From positions 8,077,842 through 8,141,841 of the forward strand of contig NC_051090.1 of assembly GCF_901709675.1 (NCBI RefSeq): a stretch of DNA of 64,000 nucleotides, given 5' to 3'. The position numbers and the translations under genes are program-made. The first letter of the stretch is position 1. Every line of letters starts with the position of its first letter. Under the pieces are notes generated by a model. It did not search any database, had not been told where the DNA came from, and was given only the letters and a program-made list of their open reading frames with translations. The stretch is from Syngnathus acus. Its lineage: Eukaryota > Chordata > Actinopteri > Syngnathiformes > Syngnathidae. This document shows, piece by piece, positions 42,401 through 53,300 of this stretch.

Positions 42401-45400
42401 GATGCCCTACGGCGGCTGAGCACAGCCTGCTTTAGTCACCATGATAGTATCTGTACCCTGTCCTCACTTGAAGGGGAGCAGCATGATAAATCATCCACGA
42501 GGTGCAAATTCGCCGTACGCTCGGTTACAGACCTGCCGGGCGTGTTTCTTCTTGTTGAGGCGTGCCCCATTTAACCATCTCTCCTTTTCACACCTGGCTG
42601 ACAGCTCAGCTCAGCTGATATTTTTCCATGGCGAAGCTCCTGTAATAGCTGTAAAATCACACTTGATAACTGATCAGCTAAGAATGGCAGCTCAATTACA
42701 GCTGCTCACAGCTCATCCCTTAGCGTTCACTTTTCTTGAAAGCACTGCTGCAGTCAGGTTGACTTTCATTTCCATTATGTTCAACCTTTGTAATATTTGA
42801 CAATTAAACATGCATTTACGACAGCTACGACACCAACCTTACATCGGATGGTGGTGGAATACATTGGTCAACACTAACATTTGAATCAAGCATTAATTGT
42901 ATTAAATAAGAAGATCCTCTTTAGCCACCTTGGCACCGCATAACTCAACTCGGCTATCCTCAGCTCCACTCGCCTTGGTTTGAGTTGGGTTTTCACTTTG
43001 CAATAATATCACATGGCCAAACTTAGCAATCAAGAAGAGAAATCTATAAGTCTTGATTATAATTTTTTTCTTCGAATTTCTATTCTTTTGGTTTCTAGTG
43101 GACATAATGAAGCAGATTGACATTCCTTCCGTGTTTGTGAGTGAAAAAACGGCCAAATCTCTGAAAGATGACTACCTGTTTGACAAAGGGTAAGTAACTT
43201 AAAGTTAATTGCAATTGCCATATTATTGTGGATCACACTCCTTGAATTTCTAACTGACGTTTCAGGGGTCGTGTGCTCCTCATGCCAGACTTCAGCCTTC
43301 CGCTAGAGTATTACTTGATCCCCTTCCTCATCATAGTTGGAATCTGCCTCATCCTCATTGTTGTCTTTATGGTAGGTGTCTTGTCCAGAGTCCAAGTTGG
43401 AACAAAGCTCGGCTAATAGATCACTACTGGAGTACTGTTACAATGATGAAGTCGTGAACACTTTGATTGTTCCTAGATCACAAAGTTTGTCCAAGATCGC
43501 CACAGGGCTCGAAGAAGCCGCCTCCGTAAAGATCAGTTGAAGAAACTTCCGATCCACAAGTACAAAAAAGGTAATTACCTCTCCTGTTGTTCTTCCTGTA
43601 TTGTCAAGTCGGTTGCTATCCAGCATTGGTTTTCTCCCGATTCGACCCAGATGAGCGTCATCACCGATGCACTCTGACATATCGTTCTTCCATGTTGGCG
43701 CTAATCGGATTATTATCGTCTCAAATGTTTTTTTCTTTTCAAGCTCGCCCTGGGTGATCAGAGGTATTCAGAGTGGACACATGATGGTTAGCTTTTACTT
43801 TGTGGGACACTTCAGTTCATTACGATTCAGCTCAGGTCAATACCGATCAGGCTTGATGTGTCATGTAAACAGACATCATAGCAAACATAGCAGAAAGACA
43901 GCGTGTAATTTGCCAATCAAGCAAAGCAATGAGCGGCAGAGACTTTCTTCAATCCAATCAAAGTGACCTTAGTGGTCTTTAAAAGTCTTGCATTTGGGTA
44001 TGTTGGTTTTTTTTAATCAGACACTACCCAGAAAATGTGTAGCGACCTGGAGCGCTAAGTGCAAACAAGGTGACTGAACTCCACACAACAGGTTTGAGAA
44101 AAATGCGAGACGCATTTTAAGGATCTCCCTCATAAATCTGCAAATTGCCATGGCTCCTTCCCATGCAAACCAAATGTATTAGCTTGATGTTATGGCACAT
44201 CACGTGTGCTCAGGGACTATCCTGCACTGGTCCAACAAGACTGCCGGGCGGTGAGAAGTTTCTTTCTTTCTTTGCGGTCCTGCCAGCTGAGTCATACTAT
44301 TGGGTGACAGGGAGGCACCAAATGTGTATCTAATCACATTCATGGCAGGCTTGCTCGGAAGCAAACCAAATGATGACTTAAGAGTATGTAGGGGGAGCAC
44401 AAGTGTGCAGTGTGATGGGATTCATCAGTTACTGCTTATTTGAAGAAGACTGCTAAAGGAGCCAGTCATAATTATTCAGTGAAGGGTCCTTAAATTGAAG
44501 TATTGACTGTTTGCGATTAGGCAATGTAATTAAGTCAGTAAATTTATTATTTATATGACATTTTAATGAGCTAGCTGACATACAAACAACAAGCACAAAA
44601 AAATAAACCTACAGAAGTTGCGATTGAAACCCGGAACCTCCCAACTATGAGGTAATTGTCTTTACCACCATGTGTAAAATAAGTGTTGCAAAAATGCCAC
44701 AAGAAAGTCCAAGAAAATGGAAACTCACTTCATCTTTTTATGCCAGTAGTAAGAATTTGGACCTTCCAGTGTATAACGCTTCTGTATGCTCAACAAAAGA
44801 ATACGATTTGCATGCTGTGCTTGAATTAAGTCGGCAAAATGGACATGTCACATTTCCAAAGCTGGTGTCCAGTTGTGTACAGTGAAATCTACAGTGCCCA
44901 TGTAATTGGTGCACAATAGCGGCGCGAGACATGGGATCTGTGTCAATACACAGGATTATGTAACAGCAGCTGCAACGCCTGTCAGCGTCGTGCTGCCATT
45001 TTAATATCTTCGGTTCCAGTGTGATTGCAAAGTCTTGCATCATCCTGGCTCACCTTAAGTGTCGGAACACAATCACCACCTTCTGTCTATGGCAAGAGCT
45101 TGTGGCACATATTTGGAGGTCCCTCCTTGTCAGTGCTGATATATAACTTGATGCTGACACACACACACGCACACAGTGAACAGAACAGCTGCAGTGTTTC
45201 GGGACTGGGCACAGAGAAACGCTCTAATTCAGCGACTCACCACACACTATTTCCATTGAGTCTCCTTGCTCACACACTTCACGGTGCTCATCAAGTTCAG
45301 TAGGACAACGAGGCTCCTCCGAGAAGCGAGAATGCTGCTTCCACGGCTAGCTTATTAATAAAAGAAATAAAATGGGAGGGAACGTGTTGGGTTTTTACTT

Positions 45401-45663
45401 GTCTGTTTTCAAGGATGACAGGAATTTAAGATGCCACCAAAATGCCATTTGAGTGTACAGAGGGTGAAGAACAACTTTTTGTCAAATTAAAACATGGGAA
45501 AAATTGATCATCCAATAGAATACTACACAAACTTTCTCTCCCTTGAGAGCAAATATTTTCTAATTCACCCAACCTTGCTATCAAGGAGCAAAAGTGTACA
45601 ACGCAAGGATAGTGAGGCGTGCACGAGTGTCCTTGCACACACCTTATAATTCTTTCCCTATCT

Positions 45664-45694
<31 letters not shown>

Positions 45695-48324
45695 CCGGAC
45701 CAGTTTGTCAAGTCTTAAGAAAGCCTGGGCAGGTTTCATGACTGTCCACTTGCTGTCTTTGGGTGATTGTGTGATGTGGCTCTTTGCGATGACACAGTAA
45801 AAAATGTGGCTCTTAGTCTCTGACTGGTTGGCCACCCCTGATCTAAAGAAACACGACGTTACAGACAGATGACAAAAACCACAAGATATTATATAGCTTA
45901 ACTACGGAAATTAATTAATATAGCCACAGTGTTTGAACACTTAAACAGCGACATGAAGACAGAGAGCAGTTCAGTCTAACTGCGTAGCCTGTCAACATAG
46001 GTAGCCGTGTGATTACGCAATCCTCAGAGGAGGCTAGACAGGACGTTGTCTCCTCCAAGCGAATCGTCTTCGGTTTTAAAATAACGATAAAAATTCGGCG
46101 ATTTTGCTTCAAAATGATTGAAATTAAAAGGAAAATGACTTTATGATAAAAACAATTGAATTTTTTCCCCCCCTTTTCATGATGGCAGGGGAGGCGTTGT
46201 CCCTGATCAACATTATTACTTTTGTACAGTAAAATTATAGCATTGATTCAAATCAGTCTGTACCTGTCTGTATCTGATCTGATAGACTGCTTAAGTGCTT
46301 CTCTTCTGGTTAGCAACATGGTTCAAATGGGCTCCTCAGCTAACTCTTCAATGGATGTGTATGAACAAAAGCACTTATGAATGAGATATCAGTTACCACC
46401 CGTTTTTGTCCTTTAGGGATAAATGTGCCTATTTTGAGCATATGACGTAACAAGGGATTAAATGAGACCTGGCATCCATTGGAGTGGAGGCCACAGTTTT
46501 GGGGAATTTGTGTTTATGGATTCTATTGTTCGTATAAAAACATTAAGGACTTGAGTTCAGGGGAACAATGTTGCTAAGCAAAACAGCAGCCCCGATGGAA
46601 GCACTTAAACCGTCTCTCGGGTAAATTTGAACCCATTTGTGATGGGAAAATGTGTCGTGATAGTCAATATTGTACAAGTATGCGTATAAGTAAATGTCTA
46701 ATAACTTTAGTAAATAACTGATCACATGAAGAATTCAGGTTGTGTTTATAATCCGTTGGTCCACAAAGGAAGTGAACGTGTCAATGCAGTTGCGCTCGTT
46801 TTTGTTTGTCATGAGGAAATGAAACTGAAACATGGCAAACAAACAAATCCGTTAACTTAGGCTAGTGGCTGGTCTGTCTGTAATTGTATTGAAGCATCTC
46901 TTCCATTACCCAAACTTGGTCTTGAATATTTGACAATAAAAGATGAAGTGAAAAGTTTGCCTTTAAGTTTCAGTTGCTGACAGTGAGAGAGGAGGAAGGC
47001 AGGAGGCAGATGAGAAGGGCAGTGGTGGATGTGACTGAGCGCCCTTATAAGGTCACATGCAGCCCTGGCGTAGACATCAGAAGAAAACATGCTCACTCTG
47101 AGCTTACGTAAACACAGCAGCTCGCAAGTGTCCACCCTCCCTCAAGCACAGGCTTGGAAGAAAGAGGGGGGGAGGGGGACTGTGGAATTTGAAAAAGGAG
47201 TGCGTTGGTAAATTCCTCAAGTGACCTCTTTGGCAGGACTTGTTTGAAAAAGTCATGCCAAGATTGTGAGGAGAACGTTAAACATGGATGAAGGGTGTGG
47301 AGTCAGTGGCAGAATTAGTTTCGATTTTTTTGTCAGTCATGTTAAAACACGCAAATACATTTAAAAACATGTTTCATTCATTTCCATTTTCTGTAGCACT
47401 TGTCCTGGTGATTGAGTTAGTGAGAGGCAGTATGCACCTTGGACACAAAGGTTTTCTAATACTTTTGTTAATCGGAAGCTGAATTAAGAAAGATTGGTAA
47501 AGATTGGTATGAAAGACCAAAAGAAAACTCTACCTGGCGAGTTTGGTGTTGAGAAACAAAAGTGTTAATTGAAGCCAGGAAGTCAATCAAAAACAAATTT
47601 GTTTCTCAGGAGACATCTATGACGTGTGTGCCATTTGCCTGGATGAGTACGAAGAAGGAGACAAACTGCGGGTCCTGCCATGTTCTCATGGTGAGTCCGG
47701 TTTGCATGGATACACAAGTGAAACGGGTTCAACACTTTTAGCACCAACTACAGTGGACCCCCGGACTGATCTGGCCCAAAAATAGCAAAAACTCACTTAG
47801 AATTGATACTCAGGGAAATGCATGGGGGAGCGTTGGTAAATCAACCCCTCCCCCCAAATCACAAACTACGTTTTGTGTGAAAAACGCCAACAAAAAACGA
47901 GCATAGGAAAATCAAGGTTCCATGGTACCATACTCTCGTTATGAACCACACATGAGTTGCTGTCCCCACAGCCTACCACAGCAAGTGTGTGGACCCATGG
48001 CTGACCAAAACCAAGAAGACGTGTCCCGTGTGCAAGCAGAAAGTGGTCCCCTCGCAGGACGACTCAGACTCCGAGGAGGGCGGCGGTGACGATGACGCGT
48101 CCGAAAGCACCCCGCTGCTGCGCTCACTAGCCTCCACCAGCGCCCACTCCTTTGGCACCATGTCTGCTGCGTCTCAGGCCAATCGGGACCAGGAGTCGTC
48201 TTCGGACACTGACTCGCTGTATGAAAGCAGCGACACAGAGGAGGAGGTCACCGTGGAGAGCGTGGTGTTTGTCCAGATGCCGCAGTCAAACCCGGAAGGC
48301 AACGATAACATGCTTCAAGCTTGA
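30472..48324 (+). CDS. rnf13: RING finger protein 13, PA-TM-RING E3 ubiquitin ligase
   Basis: RNF13 is an endosomal/lysosomal membrane E3 ubiquitin ligase. Coding exons: 30472-30585, 30691-30771, 33046-33168, 42224-42311, 43099-43189, 43266-43371, 43477-43570, 47610-47690, 47972-48324 (1131 nt, 376 aa; human 381). All junctions are GT-AG and in phase. The start [19 protein letters not shown] opens a signal peptide (about 1-34). A protease-associated (PA) domain follows to about residue 160, with [20 protein letters not shown] near its end. One transmembrane helix spans about 178-201. A basic juxtamembrane segment ([17 protein letters not shown]) precedes a RING-H2 domain at 239-280. The serine/acidic tail keeps the dileucine-type signal TPLL (Leu308-Leu309), equivalent to the human Leu311/312 pair altered in a developmental epilepsy. 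Confidence 0.97.
30772..33045 (+). other. rnf13: rnf13 intron 2
   Basis: 2.3 kb without recognised elements. A 126-codon open frame at 30845-31225 has no family resemblance and is probably chance. Confidence 0.7.
35262..35298. repeat. GTGT/GTGC compound microsatellite
   Basis: gtgtgtgt followed by five gtgc-type units and gtgtgtgg, in rnf13 intron 3. A related GT/GC run lies at about 35390-35422. Confidence 0.9.
37376..37716. mobile_element. hAT-like MITE, family A, copy 2, with 8-bp target duplications
   Basis: The element occupies 37384-37708 (325 bp) and is flanked on both sides by ctctaaat (37376-37383 and 37709-37716), a perfect 8-bp duplication as made by hAT transposases. The ends are inverted (cacaggtgtcaaactc; gagtttgatacccctg). 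Its interior, including GACAAATTGTGCATCAAATTCGTGTGTC-type sequence, matches the complement of 17209-17463. It is non-autonomous, with no ORF. Confidence 0.9.
40998..41026. repeat. (TA)n(CA)n microsatellite
   Basis: About ten TA units followed by CA units in rnf13 intron 3. Confidence 0.95.
41726..41785 (+). repeat. Two-copy 30-bp tandem repeat
   Basis: Copies at 41726-41755 and 41756-41785 each begin ccaaaccgt and end gaacacagt, with differences in the middle (ttattttatgacc against cacttcatgatag). Confidence 0.85.
43266..43371 (+). other. rnf13: rnf13 exon 6: transmembrane segment
   Basis: Encodes residues 166-201: the end of the PA region ([15 protein letters not shown]), then an uninterrupted hydrophobic helix ([18 protein letters not shown]). 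The helix separates the lumenal PA domain from the cytosolic RING. Confidence 0.95.
44617..44675 (-). repeat. tRNA-like SINE remnant
   Basis: Read on the minus strand this contains tggtggtaaagacaattacc, cctcatagttgggaggttcc and gggtttcaatc. These resemble the 5' tRNA-like part of fish SINEs, with a B-box-like GGTTCCGGGTTTCAATC. It is short and decayed. Confidence 0.4.
45664..45690. repeat. (A)27 homopolymer
   Basis: Run of 27 adenines in rnf13 intron 7, possibly the tail of a retroposed copy or a microsatellite. Confidence 0.95.
45760..45840. mobile_element. hAT-like element end fragment
   Basis: The right end reads ctgactggttggccacccctg, the complement of a CAGGGGTGGCCAACC hAT-type terminus. 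Internal copies of TGTGGCTCTT precede it. The opposite end was not found, so it is probably truncated. Confidence 0.45.
47610..48324 (+). other. rnf13: rnf13 exons 8-9: RING-H2 domain and acidic tail
   Basis: Exon 8 gives C239-X2-C242 and C257-X-H259. Exon 9 (47972-48324) completes H262-X2-C265 and C277-X2-C280, a full C3H2C3 set. DPWL after the sixth ligand is the usual E2-binding tryptophan context. The tail has clustered Asp/Glu/Ser, as in mammals, but is otherwise diverged. Confidence 0.95.
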
Positions 48325-48708
48325 TTTTGTCATTAAGGACTTTACTGCTTACCTTGATATCATCCCCCTACATATTCATATGTACATTGATTGCAAGCTG
48401 GCAAATGAAACATTGAAGGAAGTCTGCTGTGCACCTGTGGTAGGACTACACATGTTGACTGTACGAGTTACAAAACCAAGACACTCCCTAAGGAATGAGA
48501 CAATATCCAGATGAGCACTGCGTGAATACACCCATCACCGTACGTACTGGTTCAGTCATTGTCGTTTCTTTTATTGTACATACACACCTTTCAGCTACTA
48601 TGCAGCCTTTTTTGAAGTGGTGTATATTTAAAAAAAAAAAGAAAAGCATACACAGCAGTTTAGGCTCTCATTGTAAAGAAAATGTCATGTTGGGAAATGA
48701 TTATTGAG

Positions 48709-48714
48709 AATAAA
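48709..48714 (+). terminator. rnf13: rnf13 poly(A) signal, proximal
   Basis: AATAAA 385 bases after the stop codon. A second AATAAA follows at 48760-48765. Confidence 0.6.
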
Positions 48715-48759
48715 GTTTTAATCATACATGAAAGTTGTCATTTTGTAGTACCTCGTTCC

Positions 48760-48765
48760 AATAAA
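48760..48765 (+). terminator. rnf13: rnf13 poly(A) signal, second
   Basis: AATAAA 51 bases downstream of the first candidate. Either or both may be used. Confidence 0.5.
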
Positions 48766-49078
48766 TGTTTCTGGCAATCAGTTCGGGGTTTGCCCTGCCT
48801 CTCACCTCAGGTCTGCAGGAATAGGTACCACTTCACCTTAATGCAGACAAGCGTGCAATACAAAAACAACAAAAGTCAACTTGTAAATGCCATATCAAAA
48901 TAACAATTTGCCAATAGGAGAAAAGTAATATTGAGTTCAGTTAAATGGCTGATTTGTCCAGGGTGTTGTCAATTGTTTATCGGTTAAAAACGCCAAACAC
49001 GCGGGACCTGTTACGGCTAGCAGCACGTGACTCGTTTGAACAAATTCGAACAGGAAACACTTCTCTGGTTGGAATAAA

Positions 49079-49084
49079 TTTATT
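49079..49084 (-). terminator. pfn2: Candidate pfn2 poly(A) signal, abutting a plus-strand one
   Basis: Minus-strand AATAAA directly adjacent to plus-strand AATAAA at 49073-49078 (sequence aataaatttatt). Another minus-strand candidate lies at 49489-49494. Confidence 0.5.
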
Positions 49085-50349
49085 TTGATCTGTCTGTAAA
49101 CAAGGTGATAAATCAATATATGGCATTCTTGGTTGTATGCATATGGAATTCAATGCATTGACAGACTATCCCAGATCCAAGAAAACTAAAGTGAGAACAA
49201 ATCAGCGAGAAGGACTTGGAAACAGATTTGATGATTATACAAGGCCTAAACAGTGGCACTGAAGCTACAGAAAAGAAAATGAAGGACAAGTTATGCGTAG
49301 GAAAAATTAATCTTGGAAGAGTGAGCAACAGACCTCTTGACATTATGGCACAGGATACACAGGTTGTGATGAACGGTACATGTTGGTTTCATCTAACCCA
49401 TCTCCCAAAGAGTGTACAGACATTACAGTTGTAGGGTCTGTGCTCAATGGATGGCAAAAGGCAATTAATTCCACAGTTTAAATGAGGATTTATTTTGATT
49501 TTTTTTCAAATTCAGTGTAGCTTCTGATAGGGGTGACAAAAAAAGAAAAAGGGGAAAAAAATAAGACTAAATCCATGCTCACCTGCCCTGTCACTTAACC
49601 TGTTTGGTGTTTTGTTGCAACACCTGCGCTTTCACTACAATTGATCCTACCTGGGGGGGCAAAAAAATAAAGAACAATCTCCAGGTGGTGAGAGAGCGAG
49701 AAATATCTACGGTCCAAAACGACAGCCTTTCTTAAAACAAATTACAGGTACTGGCAAAAGAAAGACAGTAACAAGTGCCTGAGCTCGTAACTGTGGAATG
49801 TCCATTGATTTTTTTTGGTGTGTGTGTGTGTGTGTATAGGAACAGTAACTCTGCTTGATGACAATTAACAGAGCCAAACGACGACACCTTGACAAGGACG
49901 CGTATGTGCGGGGGGGGCGGGGGGTCAAGCATTTCATTATCAGGAAGGGAGGGACATGGAAGACAGTGGACAGATGATCACACCGTCTATCCTCAAAGAA
50001 GTTGTTGGGGGAGGAGGTAGACCTGGACGAGCTACTGCTTCAGTGCTCCAATCAATCTAAAAAAAAAAAAGGTAAGGGCCACTCTCGGGGAGCGCTTATG
50101 TTGTGGAACTTGTCGTGTCAATGGGCACCAAAGACACATCAAGTGATTGTCTTTCATTCTGCTGGTCTTAATCAAGTGACATCCTTAGTCACACGCTCAT
50201 CTTGGCTATGGATCAACTGTAAGGGCTGAGACGGTTTGGGGAGGAGGAGCAGAAGATAGTAAGGAGCAACAAGGACAGGAAGTGTGAAATGCAACAGGGT
50301 GGTAGATAGACAGGTAGCTGGTTGGGTGGGTGGCCTGGTACGGGATGCT
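49085..50349 (-). other. pfn2: pfn2 3' UTR
   Basis: About 1.27 kb following the pfn2 stop without a coding exon. It includes a short (GT)n run (about 49819-49836) and a G-rich run near 49908-49922. I looked for an alternative last profilin exon here and saw none. Confidence 0.55.
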
Positions 50350-53300
50350 TTAACATTTCTGATTCCTCAGGTACTCAACCGTCTTATATGCCAATGTGTT
50401 GAGGGTCCCTCCGTAGACACCTTCGTTGCCCTTGATTAGAACAAATACTGGAACACACAAAGGACAAACAAAGACATGAAATCATAAATACAGACAGCAA
50501 TTCAACAGGTTAAGCTTGTACTCCATTACTCAACTCTTGGGATTTCTTTCAAGTTGGGTATTCATCACATCAGCTAGTTCAAAAGTCACTTGGCATACTC
50601 TAACCCAGCCATGTCCAAAGTCCAGCCCGCAGGCCTATATCGGCCCACGTTTAAATTTAAACTGGCCCAAAGCATTGTGTCATAAAATCAACAAGTGGCC
50701 TGCTGGCACGGTCACAGGGACCTGAGCACCCCAGAGTGAGCCACAGAAATGAAACTCGTCCTAACGGGAACGCACACGAGCCAGCATTCATGATCGGATG
50801 CGAGCGTGTCTCCGCCCTCCCTTCCCAGTTCACGTGCACACAAGTGTCTGTTTGCAAGATAATCAGTGACAGACACTTCCTCATTCAAATGTCCACACAC
50901 CAAGGACTAAGGTGATGCTAAAATCAGAGACGCAAGTGATGCTACACAGGGAAAGGCAAAATAAATAAAAATACCCCAGCTGATGAGAACTGTCTACTTT
51001 GTACTAACTACACCAGTGTTTCCCAACCTTTTTCATGTGCGGCACATCTTTTCATTGAAAAAAACTCGAGGCACACCACCGCCAAGAATCATGTTACAAA
51101 GGTTTTACACCAGGTTCTATATGAAAATGAATTATATTATGATGAAAGACGTGAACATGCTATATATGTAAATAAAGTACTATATGTAGAGAGCCAGTTG
51201 AATAATGAAATAAAAAATAAATCAATATTTTTTTTATTGTATTTCTGTGATTAAAAGCCAAAAGAATGAACATGGCTGTGTTTGCTGTTTTAGACTAGCT
51301 CTATAAATGTCCGTAAATGCACCATGGCCGTCAGCTCTTATCAAAAGCTGTCAGCAGCGCACACATTCAAAAACATGAACTCAAGATTTGTGCAATTAGC
51401 AAGTGGCTTACCAGGCTTTGCGCTAACTGATTAGTGGTTTGGCGATCTTGTTTACAATGCGCTCTTTTTCAAACAATTTTCTGCGGCACAGCTCAACTTT
51501 TTTTACGGCACACCGGTGTGACGCAGCACAGTCGTTGGGAAACCCTGCTCTACACACGACTACGCGTCCGCACCGCCCACTCACAGTGATCGTAAACAAC
51601 AGAAAGACTATGGATTATTATTTTGTTATTATGAAATAATTTGTTGCATATGAAGTTGAAATAAAAGATAAAATGGAGAAGGATTTAATTTGGATTAAAA
51701 ATCTGACATAATGCAACCTGGCCTGTTTACTGCAGTCACAAACACCAATATCACCCTTCTTATTAATACAACAATAACAATAATAAAACAAACTTAATAC
51801 ATTTAATAAAAAAATTCATTCAACTTTCACAAAATTGTTCATTTGTATTTAATTTATTATTATTTTAATCTTTAACGTTTCTTTGAAATAAAAAAGATAA
51901 GGGAGAAGGATTTGATTTGGATTAAAAATCTGACATAATGCAACCTGGCCTGCTTGCTGCAGTCACAACCACCAATATCACCCTTCTTATTATTTTAATC
52001 TTTAACGTTTCTGGTAGTGCAATTAACAGATTCTCATTTGCAATATCAACCTATCTGCAGACAGCAAAAGATCCATCCATCCATTTTCTGTACTGCTTTG
52101 TCCCCACGGGGGTCACGGGCGTGCTGGAGCCTATCCAAACTGTCATCAGGCAGTAGGCGAGGGACACCCTGAACCAGTTGCCAGCCAATCGCAGGGTACA
52201 CAGAGACGAACAACCATCCGCGCATGGTTACATATGCCCTGCGATTGGCTGGCAACCAGTTCAGGTTGTGCCCCGCCTACTGCCCGATGACGGCTGGGAT
52301 AGGCTCCAGTACGCCCGCGACCCCCGTGGGGACAAAGCGGTACAGAAAATGGATGGATGGATGTTTAGCAGCCATTTTGCCACACACTGTCGACTGAAAA
52401 TGACATCACAGTTGGTCAGGGCTGAGGCAACGGCCAATTGCTGCCTAGTTTCAGAAAAGAGGTGGGCTGCGATTGCTTGTTACCTAAACCGTGGGCAGTA
52501 CACAGTGAAAGCACGTACCTGTCTTAGCTTGGCATAGAGCAATGTTGTAAGTGGGGCCGGTAGAGGACTTAGTCCGGAGGTCCATTCCCCATTCATTTTC
52601 AACTGCCAATCGGTCTCTGATCACAGAGCATTTTTCATTTCCTAAGGTCAATCCATTGATGAAGAAGGATTGACGGTCTTTTGACATGAGCGCATCAATT
52701 TCAGCAGGCTGCAAAAGAAATACAAAATAAGTGTGTAAACTGGTGGGCTAGGATGTAGATTGCTGGGTTAAAAAAATGGGAACTAGGTGCTCTCATTTTA
52801 GGATGGTACCAAGATTTTCGGTTTACAAACAGCACGTAGTAAACTCATCTGCCGAGTAAGAAAGTCACCATGCGGCATAAGATACTGTTGCCAATTTCAA
52901 AAACAAAAGAATTGTAATTTTAATATTGAACTAATTTTTTTTATGGCACCTTGCAAGTCTTATTCAGTGATTTGACAAAAGTAAACCAAGGCACGTGTTG
53001 AACCAGGCCAACAATTCAACCAGTTAACAAGCTTCCTAAAATGTTATAAAATACTTCAAATGCAGGCTAATCCTTTAGAAACAGTAAATACATACGACTC
53101 AGGCATCAGGCAGACATCTGCCGGCATAGATAGTATCTTTGCATGGCGCTGAGGCTGAACAAATTATCATTTGGGGGTGATTTTAGACAATGTGATTTGC
53201 AATGAATGTTTATTCTAGACATAAAGATGATGGCGACATTAAAGTTACTGCACATTGTGAATAGTGCACCGAAACTTGACTTCAAGAAAATCACAAATCA

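Larger units (their letters stand above)
48325..49078 (+). other. rnf13: rnf13 3' UTR and convergent gap
   Basis: Non-coding sequence after the rnf13 stop with three plus-strand AATAAA hexamers (48709, 48760, 49073). At the distal edge it meets the pfn2 3' UTR coming from the other strand. Confidence 0.6.
50448..52518 (-). other. pfn2: pfn2 intron 2
   Basis: 2.1-kb intron unusually dense in repeats: a hAT-like fragment (50606-50702), a hAT-like MITE (51014-51547), a pair of direct repeats (51655-51765 and 51889-52000) and a LINE-tail palindrome (52071-52362). No second terminal profilin exon was found. Confidence 0.8.
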
